Virus record (IMG/VR): IMGVR_UViG_3300019881_000002
Span: 1 to 46,359 of that record
Source of the DNA: a virus
Direction: 5' to 3' (one strand)
DNA: 46,359 bases
In this document: positions 38,870-45,852 of the stretch, one piece after another
Layout of the letters: every line of letters starts with the position of its first letter
Position numbering within the stretch: position 1 is the first letter of the stretch
Translations under genes and position numbers: made by a program
Notes under the pieces: generated by a model
Databases searched by the model: none
Told to the model about the DNA's origin: nothing
The model's input: the letters and a program-made list of their open reading frames with translations, nothing else

Positions 38870-39585
38870 CCCTGACCGCGCACGTCATCGCCGACCTCGA
38901 ATGGGTCATCGCTTACTGGCCCGACCTCACCGAGTCCAGGCTCCCCGGCACCGCCCGGCCATGGCGGCAACCCGAACTGTCACCCGAGCAGCGCGCCGAA
39001 CGCAACTACGCCGCGAGGATCGAGCGGGATGAACGCTCACAGGACGCCTGGGGCGAGACGCCCGCCCCGGTCGACGTGGGCGTCCTGGATCTGCTCGCCT
39101 CGCTGCTGTGGGATGCCGACATGATCCACGAACACGTCGCTCAGTCGGCAGGCGTGGAACGCCTGGCGCCGCCCTCGACGGCGTTCGCCGACGCCCGGCC
39201 GTACCTGGCGTACGCGGCCAAGAACCTTTCGGCCGTTCCGCTCGACGCGCCGGAGCTGGACGTGATCGCCGACCTCGCGCGCGGCATGAAGCAGGAGATC
39301 GCCCGCGCCCTGTGCCTCGTCTATGACGGTCAGCGTCTCGACGTGATCTGCACCTGGTGCGAGGGCAGGACCGAGCTGGCCCCGGTGGGCGGTGAGAAGA
39401 CCTGGCGTGTACGGGAGCTGCCAGGTCAGTTGATCGCCATCGTGTGCGAGTCGGGGACGTGCGAGCCGCCGACGGCGGACGTGGGTACGTGGTGGCGCTC
39501 GCGCCCGTGCTGGCCGGTGAACGAGTGGGACTGGCTGGCCAAGCAGGTGACAGCGAACGAGGAGCGAGAGAAGATGCCAGCGTGA
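38866..39585 (+). CDS. Hypothetical protein with zinc-binding C-terminal half
   Basis: 239 residues from the GTG overlapping the previous stop. The N-terminal half is helical (PEQRAERNYAARIERDERSQ; LDLLASLLWDADMIHEHVAQ). The C-terminal half has CTWCEGRTELAPVG and CESGTCEPP, a zinc-ribbon pair in strands. Proteins of this layout occur in actinobacterial phages and prophages; function unknown. Overlaps the next gene by GTGA. Confidence 0.7.
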   Translation: MTLTAHVIADLEWVIAYWPDLTESRLPGTARPWRQPELSPEQRAERNYAARIERDERSQDAWGETPAPVDVGVLDLLASLLWDADMIHEHVAQSAGVERLAPPSTAFADARPYLAYAAKNLSAVPLDAPELDVIADLARGMKQEIARALCLVYDGQRLDVICTWCEGRTELAPVGGEKTWRVRELPGQLIAIVCESGTCEPPTADVGTWWRSRPCWPVNEWDWLAKQVTANEEREKMPA

Positions 39586-39923
39586 CCGATCTGGTGGAGT
39601 TCCTGCGGGCCCGGCTCGACGAGGACGAGCGGGCCGCACGCCGGAGCCTCGATGCGCCAGCGGACGCCCTGCGCTACTCGGACGTAGACGAGTGGAGCGA
39701 GAGCCTGGCCTGGCGGTTCACCGAGGACCGCGTGCTCCGCGAGGTCGAGGCTAAGCGGCGGATCGTAGCCACGTTTGCGGCGCTTGATAGCCACCCGAAC
39801 CGGCTCACCTATGCGGACATGCAGCAACAGTGGGTTGCTTTGCGTGCAGTGATAGCCGCGCTCGCCATGCCGTACGCCGATCACCCGGACTACCGCGAAG
39901 AGTGGAACCTCAACCTAACTTGA
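39582..39923 (+). CDS. DUF6221-like protein
   Basis: 113 residues, GTGA overlap. The start MTDLVEFLRARLDEDERAAR, the motif DRVLREVEAKRRIVATF and the end YADHPDYREEWNLN match the DUF6221 family of actinobacteria and their phages as I recall it. Function unknown. It is the last gene of the early operon. Confidence 0.78.
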   Translation: MTDLVEFLRARLDEDERAARRSLDAPADALRYSDVDEWSESLAWRFTEDRVLREVEAKRRIVATFAALDSHPNRLTYADMQQQWVALRAVIAALAMPYADHPDYREEWNLNLT

Positions 39924-39949
39924 CGTCTGGGTTATCCACAGGCCATGAT
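39920..39949 (+). promoter_or_regulatory. Promoter candidate for the late operon, with DnaA-box-like site
   Basis: TTGACG (39920-39925) and CATGAT (39944-39949) with an 18-base spacer resemble a sigma-70 type promoter in the gap before the terminase genes. The spacer contains TTATCCACA (39932-39940), a perfect match to the E. coli DnaA-box consensus. It is a single copy, so it could be chance, or host DnaA could influence late expression or replication here. Confidence 0.45.
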
Positions 39950-39973
39950 GGAGGTAGGCGCAGCATGCGCACG

Positions 39974-40000
39974 AAGGCCCGTCACCTCGACGGGCCTTTT
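39974..40000 (+). terminator. Hairpin terminator/attenuator before the terminase genes
   Basis: AAGGCCCGTC and GACGGGCCTT form a 10-bp stem with a five-base loop (acctc), ending in TTTT. It lies after the early operon and downstream of the promoter candidate, so it ends early transcription and may be an antitermination point for late genes. Confidence 0.78.
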
Positions 40001-40024
40001 CGCATTCCAGGGGGTGAGCTCGTT

Positions 40025-40471
40025 GTGCCTCGCCCTCCGATCGATCCAGCCGTGCGCGACGCGGTCATCGCCGAGTTCGCCACCGACAAGGCTCGCAACG
40101 CCATCGCGCGCGAGCACGGCGTTAGCGTCGGCACGGTAACGAAGCTCGCCCAAGAGGCTGAGCACGAATTCGACCGGTCAGTCACCAAAAAAGCGACCGC
40201 TGCCAAGCAGGCCGATCACAAGGCCGTGCTGGCCGATCTCGCTGGCAGCTCGGCACGAATCGCGGGAAACCTCTTCGCGTCGCTGGAGAAGATGACGCCT
40301 GCTCAGTGGGCCAAGGTCTCCCCGTATTCGCGTGGCGTCATCGCGGGCATCATGGCCGACAAGGCCCGTGAGCTCGCCCCCGAAGACTCCGCCGCCGAGG
40401 AGATCAGCTCACTGCTCGGCGGCCTGCTCGGCTCATTGAAGGCCAAGCACGGCGATGCCCCTTCTGAGTGA
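40025..40471 (+). CDS. Small terminase subunit (HTH)
   Basis: 148 residues from GTG 40025, with AGGGGG about nine bases upstream; an ATG at 39965 would place the terminator inside the gene. N-terminal HTH (VRDAVIAEFATDKARNAIAR, EHGVSVGTVTKLAQEAE), a helical middle (DLAGSSARIAGNLFASLEKM) and a C-terminal helix overlapping the large subunit gene. It is expected to recognise the packaging site and load the large subunit. Confidence 0.75.
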   Translation: MPRPPIDPAVRDAVIAEFATDKARNAIAREHGVSVGTVTKLAQEAEHEFDRSVTKKATAAKQADHKAVLADLAGSSARIAGNLFASLEKMTPAQWAKVSPYSRGVIAGIMADKARELAPEDSAAEEISSLLGGLLGSLKAKHGDAPSE

Positions 40472-41684
40472 GGCGCAGGAGCGCTCGATCGCCCACAGCA
40501 CCGCCCGCGTCAACATCTGGGACGGCTCGGTGCGGTCCGGGAAGACGATCGCGAGCTTGCTGCGCTGGCTCACCTACGTCGCCGACCCGCCGCTCGGTGG
40601 CGCGCTGGTGGTGTCCGGCAAGACCTTTGACACCGTGGCCCGTAACGTCTTCGGCCCACTCTCGGATCCGACGCTGTTCGGCGACGCTGCCCGGCACGTG
40701 TCCTACACGCGCGGCGCGGGCACGGCGACGATCCTGGGCCGCAAGATCGAGGTCATCACCGCCAACGACATCAAGGCGGAAGGCCGGCTGCGAGGCTTGA
40801 CAGCGGCCGGCGCCTACATCGATGAGGCGACGCTGCTGCCCGAGTCGTTCTGGGCGCAGATGCTGGCTCGCCTGTCCGTTAAGGGCGCGAAGCTGTTCGC
40901 CACGACGAACCCTGACGGCCCGGCGCATTGGCTGCGGCAGAACTTCCTCCTGCGGTCGCACGAGCTGAACCTGCGGCATTTCCGGTTCACGCTCGACGAC
41001 AACCCGGCTCTGGATCCGGAGTATGTATCCTCGCTGAAAACCGAGTACACCGGGCTCTGGTATCGCCGCTTCATCCTCGGCGAATGGTGCCTGGCCGAGG
41101 GTGCCATCTATGAGATGTTCGACCCCGAGCGCCACGTCGTGGACATCCTGCCGTCGATCCAGCGCTGGCTCGCCCTCGGCGTCGACTACGGCACCGTGAA
41201 CCCCTTCGCCGGCTTGATGCTCGGCATCGGCACGGACGGCAACCTCTACATCGCCCACGAGTGGTGGTGGAACTCCAAGCAGCAGCGCAAGCAGCTCACG
41301 GACGTCGAGTACTCGACGCGGCTGCGCGGCTGGATGGACCAGGACTTGGCCGGCATCCGGCCCCAGTACGTAGTCGTCGACCCGAGTGCGGCGAGCTTCG
41401 TCACCCAGCTCTGGCAGGACGGGCAGTCGCCGACGCTCGGCAACAACGAAGTGCTGAACGGCATCCGCACCGTGTCCAGCCTGCTGGCGCGCGGCAAGCT
41501 GCGCATCCACCGCTCGTGCCGCAACCTGCTCAACGAGCTGCCCGGCTACAGCTGGGACGACGACAAGGCCGCCAAGGGCGAGGACGCCCCGGTCAAGGTC
41601 GATGACCACGCCTGTGACGCCATGCGTTACGCCATCCACACCACCGAAGCCGCCTGGCGGCCCCACCTGAGGGAGGCGGCATGA
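40455..41684 (+). CDS. terL: Terminase large subunit (PBSX type)
   Basis: 409 residues. ATPase: Walker A at 24-31 (GSVRSGKT) and Walker B at Asp123-Glu124 (GAYIDEAT), with the coupling region FATTNPDG. RNase H-like nuclease: Asp244 (LGVDYGTVNP), Asp309 (VVVDPSA) and Asp383/Asp388 (DDHACDAMRYA). This cuts and drives DNA into the procapsid. Start overlaps the small subunit; end overlaps the next gene by ATGA. The domain order and motif spacing suit the PBSX/Terminase_3 group, which includes headful-packaging phages. Confidence 0.92.
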   Translation: MPLLSEAQERSIAHSTARVNIWDGSVRSGKTIASLLRWLTYVADPPLGGALVVSGKTFDTVARNVFGPLSDPTLFGDAARHVSYTRGAGTATILGRKIEVITANDIKAEGRLRGLTAAGAYIDEATLLPESFWAQMLARLSVKGAKLFATTNPDGPAHWLRQNFLLRSHELNLRHFRFTLDDNPALDPEYVSSLKTEYTGLWYRRFILGEWCLAEGAIYEMFDPERHVVDILPSIQRWLALGVDYGTVNPFAGLMLGIGTDGNLYIAHEWWWNSKQQRKQLTDVEYSTRLRGWMDQDLAGIRPQYVVVDPSAASFVTQLWQDGQSPTLGNNEVLNGIRTVSSLLARGKLRIHRSCRNLLNELPGYSWDDDKAAKGEDAPVKVDDHACDAMRYAIHTTEAAWRPHLREAA

Positions 41685-41932
41685 CGGCTATCTCGGCAAC
41701 GCTGCCCGTACGCCTTGCAGCCCGCGCCGCCTGCGTGATCAGCAGAGCTTCCGCATCGGTCACGGGGCGGCTGCCTCACTTCCCTGATCCGCGTGCTCGA
41801 TGCTCGGCCCACAGCACCGCGTACTGCCTGGCGTGCCATCGCAACCCGTCCGGCGCCCGTACGTGCGGGCAGTGCTTCTCCTACGACCCGACTGGCATGC
41901 ACGGAGACACCTGCCCGAACAGGGTCCGCTGA
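41681..41932 (+). CDS. Cysteine-rich small protein between terminase and portal
   Basis: 83 residues, ATGA overlap. The C-terminal half has three cysteine pairs (CSAHSTAYCLACHRNPSGAR, CGQCFSYDPTGMHGDTC) typical of a zinc finger. N-terminal half basic. Not a known packaging factor to my knowledge, but its place between terL and portal is intriguing. Confidence 0.68.
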   Translation: MTAISATLPVRLAARAACVISRASASVTGRLPHFPDPRARCSAHSTAYCLACHRNPSGARTCGQCFSYDPTGMHGDTCPNRVR

Positions 41933-43536
41933 TGCCACTGCCCACCGGCGGAACGTGGCCGCCCAAGGAACTCGCGCCCGTCACCTCGCGGCTCGCCGTG
42001 TGGTCGGCCTGGTACTCCGGCGACACCGACATGCTGTCCGATATCTACGGCGGCCAGCTCGCGGGCGACCCCGGCGTGCCACTGACCGGCTTCCTCAACC
42101 CCGACCGGCCGGGTCTGCGCGGCGTCATCGGCCGCACCCTGGCCAGATGGTTCTGGGGCCTGCCGGTTCCGCAGGGCGAGCGCCGCACCAAGCTTCACCT
42201 CCCCGTCGCCTCGGACATCGCATCGGTGAGCGCGGACATGCTGTTCTCCGAGCCGCCGACGCTGACCATGCCCGACGAGAGCGACACGGCCACACAGGAC
42301 CGTCTCGCCGAGCTGGCCGGGGACGAGATGCAGGCCGTGCTCCTGGAGGGCGCAGAGACGGCCGCGGGGCTCGGTGGCGTGTACCTGAAGGTCTGCTGGG
42401 ACGTCGGCCTCGACGACAAGCCCTGGCTCGCCAGCGTGCACGCCGACGCCGCGATCCCGACCTTCATGCACGGCCGCCTCGTCGCCGTCACCTTCTGGCG
42501 GCACATCTTCGAGGACGGCTCGCGGATCATCCGCCACCTGGAGCGCCACGAGAAGGGCGTCATCCTGCACGGCCTCTATGAGGGTGCGCGCGGCGACCTC
42601 GGCAAGCCCATCCCGCTGAGCGCCTACCCGGAGACCGCGGGCCTGGCGCCTGTCGTCACGACCGGTATCGACATGCTGACCGCCGATTACGTGCCCAACA
42701 TCAGGCCCGCCCGAGTTTGGCGCGACCAGCCCGCTGGCGCCTACCTCGGTCGCGCGGACTTCTCCGGCGCCGAACCGTTCATGGACGCCCTGGATGAGGT
42801 CTACACGAGCTGGATGCGCGACATACGCCAGGCGAAGGGCCGTCTGGTCGTGGACGAGAACGCGCTGATGAACCTCGGCCAGGGCAAGGGGTCGACGTTC
42901 GATCCGGACCGCGAAGTGTATGAGGCCATCGCGATCAGCCCAAACTCGAACATGCCGGGCATCACCCAGGTCCAGTTCGCGATCCGGGTGGCCGAGCATC
43001 GCGACACGGTCTCGCACCTCATGGACAAGATCATTCAGATGTCGGGCTTCTCCGCCGGCACGTTCGGCGACTCCGACACCGGTGTCCGGCAGGCGGCGCT
43101 CACGGCGACGGAGATCCGCGCGAAGCAGCAGCGCAGCTACGTGACTCGTGACAAGAAGATGCTGTACGTCCGGCCGCCGCTGGCCCGCATCGTTGAGGCG
43201 ATGCTGGCCATCGACCGCGTGACCTTCGACTCCGGTGTGACGCCGGACAAGCCGCGTATCCAGTTCGGCGACACCGTGTCCGAAGACTCGCTGACCCTCG
43301 CCCAGACCGCGCAGGCGCTGCGTGCCGCCGACGCCGCGTCCGACGAGACAATCGTGCAGCTCGTCAACCCGGAATGGGACAACAAGCGGGTCCAGGAGGA
43401 AGTCGCCAAGATCGCCAAGGAGCGGCAGGCGTCCATGAGTGTGCCCGGCCTGCTCGATGGCATGGGGTCGGGCGGGCCGGGCGCTTCACCTGACCAGAAG
43501 AAGCAGCAGGACCCGGCAGCGAATTTCGGAGGCTGA
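41932..43536 (+). CDS. Portal protein (SPP1 gp6-like)
   Basis: 534 residues from the ATG overlapping the previous stop. N-terminal wing (LAVWSAWYSGDTDMLSDIYG; KLHLPVASDIASVSADMLFS), a central region with DEVYTSWMRDIRQAKGRLVV and a C-terminal stem/crown (GTFGDSDTGVRQAALTATEI; YVTRDKKMLYVRPPL). It forms the dodecameric ring at one capsid vertex that admits DNA. The disordered C-terminus (GSGGPGASPDQKKQ) is typical. Position after terL supports the call. Confidence 0.88.
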   Translation: MPLPTGGTWPPKELAPVTSRLAVWSAWYSGDTDMLSDIYGGQLAGDPGVPLTGFLNPDRPGLRGVIGRTLARWFWGLPVPQGERRTKLHLPVASDIASVSADMLFSEPPTLTMPDESDTATQDRLAELAGDEMQAVLLEGAETAAGLGGVYLKVCWDVGLDDKPWLASVHADAAIPTFMHGRLVAVTFWRHIFEDGSRIIRHLERHEKGVILHGLYEGARGDLGKPIPLSAYPETAGLAPVVTTGIDMLTADYVPNIRPARVWRDQPAGAYLGRADFSGAEPFMDALDEVYTSWMRDIRQAKGRLVVDENALMNLGQGKGSTFDPDREVYEAIAISPNSNMPGITQVQFAIRVAEHRDTVSHLMDKIIQMSGFSAGTFGDSDTGVRQAALTATEIRAKQQRSYVTRDKKMLYVRPPLARIVEAMLAIDRVTFDSGVTPDKPRIQFGDTVSEDSLTLAQTAQALRAADAASDETIVQLVNPEWDNKRVQEEVAKIAKERQASMSVPGLLDGMGSGGPGASPDQKKQQDPAANFGG

Positions 43537-43537
43537 C

Positions 43538-43687
43538 GTGCTCGAACTCATCTGCTACCTCGTGGCCGTCGTGCTGTTCGTCCTGGCGGCGTTCAGGGTC
43601 ACGACGCGCCCCGTTGACCTGCTGCCGCTCGGGCTCGCGTTCGCCGCGTTCCCGCTGCTGTACGCGGCACTCCAGTCCGTGAACTGA
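43538..43687 (+). CDS. 49-residue membrane protein
   Basis: GTG start with GGAGG six bases upstream. Two hydrophobic stretches (LICYLVAVVLFVLAAFRV; LLPLGLAFAAFPLLYAAL) with a short polar turn. In the head module; function unknown. Similar small membrane proteins are common beside actinophage portal genes. Confidence 0.68.
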   Translation: MLELICYLVAVVLFVLAAFRVTTRPVDLLPLGLAFAAFPLLYAALQSVN

Positions 43688-43689
43688 CC

Positions 43690-43860
43690 ATGCCTCCCGG
43701 TAGCCACTCCTTCAAGTCCAAGAGCCAGTGGCGATGGGCGTTCGCGACCAAGAAGACCTGGGCGCACCGCCATGCGCACGAGACGCCGGGCGGCAAGAAG
43801 GTCCGGTACCGGCGGCTGCCGACCCGCAAGAGGGCACCTGGAGCGAGGAGTGCGCGATGA
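43690..43860 (+). CDS. 56-residue basic protein
   Basis: Reads MPPGSHSFKSKSQWRWAFAT and continues HRHAHETPGGKKVRYRRLPT. Very rich in arginine, lysine and histidine, so it is probably DNA- or RNA-binding. The FKSKSQWRW(A/F) core recurs in actinophage head modules as I recall. ATGA overlap with the next gene. Confidence 0.68.
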   Translation: MPPGSHSFKSKSQWRWAFATKKTWAHRHAHETPGGKKVRYRRLPTRKRAPGARSAR

Positions 43861-44030
43861 CGCCATGTCCAGCGCAGACCGGGCCGGTTTGGAAGACCGG
43901 CGGCGAGGTGTGCGGCTGCGTCCTTTCGGCTGGTCACGAGACCTCGCCGGACGTCCACGAGCGGGATCACGTGTGCGACTGCGGAGCGTGGTGGATCGAT
44001 GCCGACCGACGCGACCAGCCGGCCGCCTGA
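43857..44030 (+). CDS. 57-residue zinc-binding-like protein
   Basis: ATGA overlap at the start. Cysteine and histidine pattern (CGCVLSAGHETSPDVHERDH, VCDCGAWW) suggests one zinc site. Overlaps the start of the MuF-like gene by 32 bases. Function unknown. Confidence 0.62.
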   Translation: MTPCPAQTGPVWKTGGEVCGCVLSAGHETSPDVHERDHVCDCGAWWIDADRRDQPAA

Positions 44031-45843
44031 GTCCGCCTCGCCGGCCCTCGCCGCCGGTCTCGCCATCGCGGTCACGCAGGTCTACGCCGAAGCCGAGGCC
44101 GCGATCCTCGCCGTCATCACCCTGAATGTCCGAGCGGCTCTGTCCGCACCCGTCCCCGGTGTCGCCCTGGCGGGCCGCTCGGCACCCATTCTCACCGCGA
44201 CGCGACGCGCTCTGGACGACGCTGAGCGCCACGCGGCCACGGTGGTGCCCCGCGTACTCGCCAAGGCCTACGAACGCGGCCACGGTGCCCAGGCGCGCGC
44301 GGGCGCGCAGGCCACACAGAACGTCCTCGAACGTCTCGCCGCTCTCCGGCAGGGCGTACTGCACTGGGTCGGGCAGCTCCTGAACCGCCTCGTCGCCGCG
44401 CTCCGCACCCCGACGCCGCTGCCGATCGCCGGCCACGCCATGCAGCAGGCCGCCGGCCGTGGCATCACCGGCTTCGCCGACCGGCACGGCCGCTCGTACG
44501 GCCTCGACTCCTACGTGCACCAGACCGTGCAGCATCAGGCGGGCCAGGCCGCCATCGACGGCTTCACCGATCGCCTCGCGGACGCGGGCGACGACCTCGT
44601 CATCGTGACCGAGTCCCCGCATCCGTGCCCGCTGTGCGACCCGTGGGAGCACAGGGTGCTGTCGGTCTCCGGCCGTGACCCGCACCGCCCGAGCATGGCG
44701 ACCGCTCGCGAGGCGGGGCTGTTCCACCCGAACTGCTTCCCGGGCGACGTGCTGGTGTCAGCGCCTTCGGGTGTACGCGCCGCGGATTCCCGTTGGTACG
44801 AGGGTGACGTTGTCGTCATCCACACAGCCAGCGGCCAGGAACTGACCGTCACCCCAAATCACCCGATACTGACGCCGGAAGGATGGATCGCTGCGGGCCT
44901 GCTCGTAGTAGGCGATCGCGTCCTTCGCTACGGCCGCGGGGTCCAGCCGGTGGATAGCGTGGGTCCAGGCGATGAGCAGGTTCCAGCCCGCATCGGCGAT
45001 GTATTCGACGCGCTCCGGCAGGCGCTCCCAGTGCCGCCCACTTCGGTGCCAGGCTCCGCCGAACAGTTCCACGGCGACGGGGGCAATGCCGATGTCGAGA
45101 CTGTATTTGCCGACGGCCTGTTGAGGGATTGGGCCGAGCGCGGCGAGATGGGCGGCGATGGCGCGCTCATCGTCGGTGGCTCCAACCTGCGTCTCTTGAC
45201 GGCTGATGGCTCGACGGATGAGTTCATCCTCGGTGCGGGCCACGCCCCTGACGGCGGCGTGAGCGGCGGCGGTGTTCGCGGATCGCTTTGTGCTCGTCAT
45301 CTTGGCGTTGCGGCGGCGCTGGGCCTCGCTCCGGCTGATGCCAGCACCGCGCTTCTTGAGCCACCTGGCGACGAGGGCCTGATTGGTGCCATGGATGGCC
45401 GCGATCTGGGTTTGCGACTCTCCGGCCTGGTATCGCCTGACGAAATCGTCAATGTCGGCGTCCGTGAATTTGCGGCGCACGTGTACAACCTCCAGACGGG
45501 CGACGGCTGGTATGTCGCTAATGGAATTGTAGTGCACAACTGCCACCACACGATCCAGCGCTGGTATCCCGGGTTCGTCTGGCCGCCGCACTCGCTGCAC
45601 AACCTGCCCGGCACCTACGAGGCGACGCAGCGCCAGCGTGACATCGAGCGGCACATCCGGTCCTGGAAGCGCAGGCAGGCTGCCGCCCTCGACGACGTCA
45701 CCAAGGCCAAGGCAGGTGCGAAGGTCCGCGCCTGGCAGGCCGAGCTACGGCACCACCTCGCCGCCGAGGACCTGACCCGCTCCCGCCAGCGCGAGCGCAC
45801 CGACTACGGCCACACGCCGCCCTTCAAGCACGCGCACGGATAG
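43999..45843 (+). CDS. MuF-like minor head protein interrupted by an intein
   Basis: 614 residues as precursor, about 345 after splicing. N-extein residues 1-245 are helical with a C210-P-L-C213 pair; residues 515-614 form the C-extein. The joined exteins read GLFHPN-CHHTIQRWYPGF, the conserved HPNC end motif of MuF/phage minor capsid protein 2, with the cysteine that remains after splicing completing a C-x-x-C...H/C site. This class sits near the portal and can take part in DNA ejection or early infection. The intein sits exactly at the most conserved motif, so loss of splicing would destroy the protein. Confidence 0.88.
   Translation: MPTDATSRPPESASPALAAGLAIAVTQVYAEAEAAILAVITLNVRAALSAPVPGVALAGRSAPILTATRRALDDAERHAATVVPRVLAKAYERGHGAQARAGAQATQNVLERLAALRQGVLHWVGQLLNRLVAALRTPTPLPIAGHAMQQAAGRGITGFADRHGRSYGLDSYVHQTVQHQAGQAAIDGFTDRLADAGDDLVIVTESPHPCPLCDPWEHRVLSVSGRDPHRPSMATAREAGLFHPNCFPGDVLVSAPSGVRAADSRWYEGDVVVIHTASGQELTVTPNHPILTPEGWIAAGLLVVGDRVLRYGRGVQPVDSVGPGDEQVPARIGDVFDALRQALPVPPTSVPGSAEQFHGDGGNADVETVFADGLLRDWAERGEMGGDGALIVGGSNLRLLTADGSTDEFILGAGHAPDGGVSGGGVRGSLCARHLGVAAALGLAPADASTALLEPPGDEGLIGAMDGRDLGLRLSGLVSPDEIVNVGVREFAAHVYNLQTGDGWYVANGIVVHNCHHTIQRWYPGFVWPPHSLHNLPGTYEATQRQRDIERHIRSWKRRQAAALDDVTKAKAGAKVRAWQAELRHHLAAEDLTRSRQRERTDYGHTPPFKHAHG
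44758..45480 (-). CDS. Homing endonuclease encoded antisense inside the intein (HTH + Vsr/EDxHD-like)
   Basis: 240 residues from a GTG with GGAGG eight bases upstream. Residues 5-45 are a helix-turn-helix (FTDADIDDFVRRYQAGESQT, IAAIHGTNQALVARWLKKRG) and a basic linker follows. The nuclease part has Glu105 (DDERAIAAHL), the strand pair QQAVGKYSLDIGIAPVAVEL with Asp129 and Glu138, then GGAWHRSGRHWERLPERVEY (His145) and DAGWNLLIAW. This is the pattern of Vsr/DUF559-related EDxHD homing endonucleases. The ending SFRRQYRVIWGDGQFLAAG also looks family-like. The gene lies wholly within the 807-bp intein and its codons are in register with those of the sense strand. It should cut intein-free MuF alleles. 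Confidence 0.85.
   Translation of the reverse strand: MRRKFTDADIDDFVRRYQAGESQTQIAAIHGTNQALVARWLKKRGAGISRSEAQRRRNAKMTSTKRSANTAAAHAAVRGVARTEDELIRRAISRQETQVGATDDERAIAAHLAALGPIPQQAVGKYSLDIGIAPVAVELFGGAWHRSGRHWERLPERVEYIADAGWNLLIAWTHAIHRLDPAAVAKDAIAYYEQARSDPSFRRQYRVIWGDGQFLAAGCVDDDNVTLVPTGIRGAYTRRR
45489..45493 (-). promoter_or_regulatory. Ribosome binding site of the antisense endonuclease
   Basis: GGAGG on the minus strand, eight bases before the GTG start (45480-45478). On the plus strand these bases belong to Asn252-Leu253-Gln254 of intein block F (VYNLQT), so splicing sequence and translation signal share the same DNA. Confidence 0.75.
45526..45531 (-). promoter_or_regulatory. -10 promoter candidate of the antisense endonuclease
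   Basis: TACAAT on the minus strand is the exact complement of the ATT-GTA codons for Ile265-Val266 in intein block G. It would start a transcript about 38 bases upstream of the GTG. No good -35 hexamer is seen at 16-19 bases, so the promoter may be weak or activator-dependent. AT-ending codons are concentrated here (6 of the last 10 intein codons), against the bias of the genome. Confidence 0.45.
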
Positions 45844-45852
45844 GAGCCGGAC

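Larger units (their letters stand above)
44734..45540 (+). mobile_element. Intein, 269 residues, in the MuF-like gene
   Basis: Residues 246-514 of the precursor. Cys1 starts block A (CFPGDVLVSAPSG); block B has T40-P-N-H43 (ELTVTPNHPILTPEGW); block F is EFAAHVYNLQTGDGWYVANG; block G ends VVHN269 with Cys+1 of the C-extein. All splicing residues for a class 1 intein are present. The middle (about 70-230) has no LAGLIDADG or HNH motif and is rich in glycine, aspartate and leucine, as expected for the translated opposite strand of another gene. That opposite strand encodes the nuclease at 44758-45480. Confidence 0.9.

Noticed and set aside
39965-40024. Start of the small terminase gene at ATG 39965
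   Set aside because: It would put a T-tailed terminator hairpin inside the gene; GTG 40025 has a good ribosome binding site after the hairpin.
45481-45654. Upstream extension of the antisense endonuclease to an ATG at 45654
   Set aside because: It would start in the extein, outside the mobile intein, and has no ribosome binding site, whereas the GTG at 45480 has GGAGG at correct spacing and starts at the HTH domain.
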